Shown piece after piece: positions 5,842 to 7,673 of a stretch of 7,673 nucleotides of DNA. Made by a program: the position numbers and the translations under genes. A model generated the notes under the pieces. That model was not told where the DNA came from. It ran no database searches and worked only from the letters and a program-made list of their open reading frames with translations. Origin of the DNA: Coriobacteriia bacterium (GTDB lineage Bacteria; Actinomycetota; Coriobacteriia; Anaerosomatales; PALSA-660); the NCBI GenBank assembly GCA_003133285.1, contig PKWR01000181.1:1-7673 (forward strand). Reading direction: 5' to 3'. How positions within the stretch are numbered: the first letter of the stretch is position 1; each line of letters begins with the position of its first letter.

Positions 5842-6582
5842 ATGTCACGACCGGACCACAGCACGCCCGACTACATGGTGCGCGTCTCCGCGCGCGCGCG
5901 GCGCGTCAGGCTCGTCGTGACGCCGGCCGAGGGACTCGTCGTGGTCGTGCCCAAGGGGTTCACGGCAGGGCGGATCGCCGAGGTCGTGCGCGAGCACGCG
6001 GCATGGATCGAACGCACGCTGGAGCGCACCTCCGAGCGCCGGGCCCACCTGGCCGGCCTCGGCGACGCGCCCGTCCCCGAGGCGATCGACATGCCCGGGA
6101 TCAGCGTGCGGTGGCGAGTCGAGCTCAGGCGGGGTGGTGCGTCGGGGGTGCGCGGCACGCTGAGCGACGGAACGCTCACGCTCACCGGGGATGTCGGCGA
6201 CACGGCTGCGTGCCGCGCCGCGATCCGCCGGGCGGTCGGACGGGTCGCGCGCGAACGGCTGCCGCTGATGCTCGGGAGCGCCGAGGCCGAGACGGGGTGG
6301 TCCGCCTCGAGGGTCGTGGTCCGCCGGCAGCGCAGCAGGTGGGGGAGCTGCACGTCGAAGCACTCGATCAGCCTCAACGAGTCGCTGGTGTTCCTGCCGC
6401 AGCACCTGGTCCGCTACGTGATGGTCCACGAGCTCGCCCACACGCAGCGGCTGGACCACTCGCCGGCGTTCTGGGCGCTGGTGCAGCGGCACGACGCGGC
6501 GTGGAAGGACCGGCGCCGCGAGCTGCGCGAGGCGTGGAGGCACGTCCCGGCCTGGGCCGAGGTCCCGCGGGAGATCGCCTAG
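5842..6582 (+). CDS. YgjP-type (DUF45) HExxH metal-dependent hydrolase
   Basis: Predicted cytoplasmic zinc metalloprotein of 246 residues with no signal peptide. The N-terminal half carries the family pattern of paired basic residues and beta strands (RARRVRLVVTPAEGLVVVVPKG, about 18-40, then AAWIERTL, 53-60). The C-terminal half has RWGSC (166-170), SISLNESL (175-182), the zinc motif HELAH (196-200) and the third ligand His206 in DHSPAFW. These match the YgjP/DUF45 group, whose fold is related to minimal gluzincin and WLM/SprT-like metalloproteases. The in vivo substrate of the group is not settled, so protease activity is inference. The gene is divergent from the ferredoxin. Its TAG stop overlaps the stop of the convergent Mg2+ ATPase gene. 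All three His ligands and Glu197 are present. Confidence 0.92.
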   Translation: MSRPDHSTPDYMVRVSARARRVRLVVTPAEGLVVVVPKGFTAGRIAEVVREHAAWIERTLERTSERRAHLAGLGDAPVPEAIDMPGISVRWRVELRRGGASGVRGTLSDGTLTLTGDVGDTAACRAAIRRAVGRVARERLPLMLGSAEAETGWSASRVVVRRQRSRWGSCTSKHSISLNESLVFLPQHLVRYVMVHELAHTQRLDHSPAFWALVQRHDAAWKDRRRELREAWRHVPAWAEVPREIA

Positions 6583-7673
6583 GCGCTCCGGCGCGGCGGA
6601 CGCTTGTCGGCGGCGCGGCGCGGGGCCTGCGCGCCCTCGGTCCGATAGAAGAGATGCTTCGCCAGTTCCGCCCCGCTCATGTAGAGGCCCAGGATCACCG
6701 CGAGCATGAGCAGGAACGGCCACGTCAGTGGCACGAATCTGAACAGCGTGCCCAGCGGCGTGTACGGGATGCCGAGCGTGACCACCCAGATCGTCACGGT
6801 GGCGATCGTCAGGAGCCTGCCCGGCTTGCTGCGCCACACCGGGCGCCTGGTCCGGATGATGAGCACGACCATCGAGGCCGAGAGCACCGACTCGACGAAC
6901 CAGCCTGTCCGGAAGAGCGCCTGCGCATAGGTGGTTGCGGCTCCCGGAGGCGCCCACACCGGCAGCTTCATCACCCACAGGAGCGCGGCGAACGTCGCGT
7001 AGTCGAAGACGCTCGACAGCAGTCCGAAGACGATCATGAAGCGCCGGATGAACCGGATGTCCCACCGGCGCGGTTGCTCGACCAGCTCCGGGTCGACGTT
7101 GTCCGAGGCGATCGTCATCTCGGGGAAGTCCGTGAGCAGGTTCGTGAGCAGGATCTGCGTCGGCAGCAGGGGCAGGAACGGCAGGAAGAGGCTGGCCCCC
7201 GCCATCGAGAACATGTTGCCGAAGTTCGCGCTCGTGGCCATGAAGACGTACTTGAGGGTGTTCGCGAACGTCGCGCGGCCGTCCTTCACGCCTTGGGCGA
7301 GCACGTCGAGTCCCGGCTCGAGGAGCACGATGTCGGCCGCCTCCTTGGCGACGTCCACCGCCGAGTTCACCGAGATCCCGACGTCCGCGGCGCGCAGCGC
7401 GCTGGCGTCGTTGATGCCGTCGCCCATGTAGCCGATCACGTGCCCGGCCTTCTGCAGCAGCCGGACCAGGTATTCCTTCTGGTTCGGCTCGATCTCCGCG
7501 AAGATGTCGATCGAGTCGACCCGGCGGACCAGCGCCCGTTCGTGCATGCCGTGAAGCTGGCTGCCGGTCATGACGACCGGCTTGGCGAGCCCCATCGAAG
7601 CGCCCGCGGTGCACGCCACGAGCGCGTTGTCGCCGGTGATGATCTTCAGGCGGACGCCCAGCGCGCGCAGGTG
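6579..7673 (-). CDS. mgtA: Mg2+-transporting P-type ATPase (MgtA-like), C-terminal part, cut by the window edge
   Basis: Integral membrane pump that would import Mg2+ using ATP. Only the last 364 residues are in the window; the 5' end, including the phosphorylated DKTGT aspartate, lies beyond base 7673. The frame stays open to the edge and reads KIITGDN (fragment residues 10-16), the P-type ATPase TGD motif. GDGIND follows at 84-89, the Mg-binding hinge of the P domain. Six hydrophobic segments correspond to M5-M10, at about 142-166, 166-189, 212-235, 252-275, 287-304 and 310-340. The stretch SDNVDPELVEQPRRWDIRFIRRFM with SSVFDYATF after it is the best evidence for the MgtA/MgtB (P3B) group rather than Ca2+ or heavy-metal pumps. 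The tail is Arg/Pro/Ala-rich and cytoplasmic. No internal stop or frameshift is seen. Any Mg-responsive leader would be outside the window. Confidence 0.93.
   Translation of the reverse strand, partial: HLRALGVRLKIITGDNALVACTAGASMGLAKPVVMTGSQLHGMHERALVRRVDSIDIFAEIEPNQKEYLVRLLQKAGHVIGYMGDGINDASALRAADVGISVNSAVDVAKEAADIVLLEPGLDVLAQGVKDGRATFANTLKYVFMATSANFGNMFSMAGASLFLPFLPLLPTQILLTNLLTDFPEMTIASDNVDPELVEQPRRWDIRFIRRFMIVFGLLSSVFDYATFAALLWVMKLPVWAPPGAATTYAQALFRTGWFVESVLSASMVVLIIRTRRPVWRSKPGRLLTIATVTIWVVTLGIPYTPLGTLFRFVPLTWPFLLMLAVILGLYMSGAELAKHLFYRTEGAQAPRRAADKRPPRRSA

Noticed and set aside
5845..7614. 589-residue open frame on the minus strand spanning the YgjP-like gene and the ATPase
   Set aside because: It is out of frame with the ATPase motifs (TGD, GDGIND) and antisense to the HELAH gene; it has no domain of its own.
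1..7673. Defence, toxin-antitoxin, phage or mobile-element system
   Set aside because: No transposase, integrase, restriction enzyme, short toxin pair, direct-repeat array or tRNA was found. The NYN gene could recall a PIN toxin, but it has an RNA-binding LOTUS domain and no antitoxin-like neighbour.

Overview
This 7.7-kb window is very GC-rich and gene-dense. It holds six complete protein genes and one gene cut by the right edge, and no RNA gene, insertion sequence, phage gene or CRISPR array was seen. The source looks like a high-GC anaerobic or facultative bacterium that moves electrons through multiheme c-type cytochromes. An actinobacterial lineage related to the Coriobacteriia is my best guess, based on base composition, the lipoprotein cytochrome and the low-potential type ferredoxin. 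This is inference; a deltaproteobacterial source is not excluded.

Layout. 1-49: a perfect palindrome, probably the terminator of the first gene. 50-1645 (minus): a lipoprotein with 22 heme-binding motifs, built from six triheme modules and containing one unusual CX7CH motif. 1646-1870: a divergent control region with two inverted repeats and weak promoter-like elements. 1871-2668 (plus): a NYN (PIN-like) ribonuclease domain joined to an OST-HTH/LOTUS RNA-binding domain. 2726-3208 (plus): a cytoplasmic cyclophilin, followed by a strong stem-loop terminator at 3236-3267. 3370-5517 (plus): a fused two-methyltransferase 23S rRNA enzyme of the RlmKL type. 5547-5741 (minus): a small single-cluster ferredoxin. 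5842-6582 (plus): a YgjP-type (DUF45) HExxH metalloprotein. 6579-7673 (minus): the C-terminal part of an MgtA-type Mg2+ P-type ATPase, entering from the right edge.

How the genes relate. The cytochrome and the ferredoxin are redox carriers, but on opposite sides of the membrane (outer face versus cytoplasm). They are separated by about 4 kb of RNA and protein maintenance genes, so no shared pathway is implied. NYN-LOTUS and cyclophilin are co-oriented, 57 bp apart, and may be co-transcribed. RlmKL has its own leader after a terminator. The other genes are divergent or convergent single units. The most unusual object is the cytochrome. No unified new system (defence, toxin-antitoxin or mobile) is visible.
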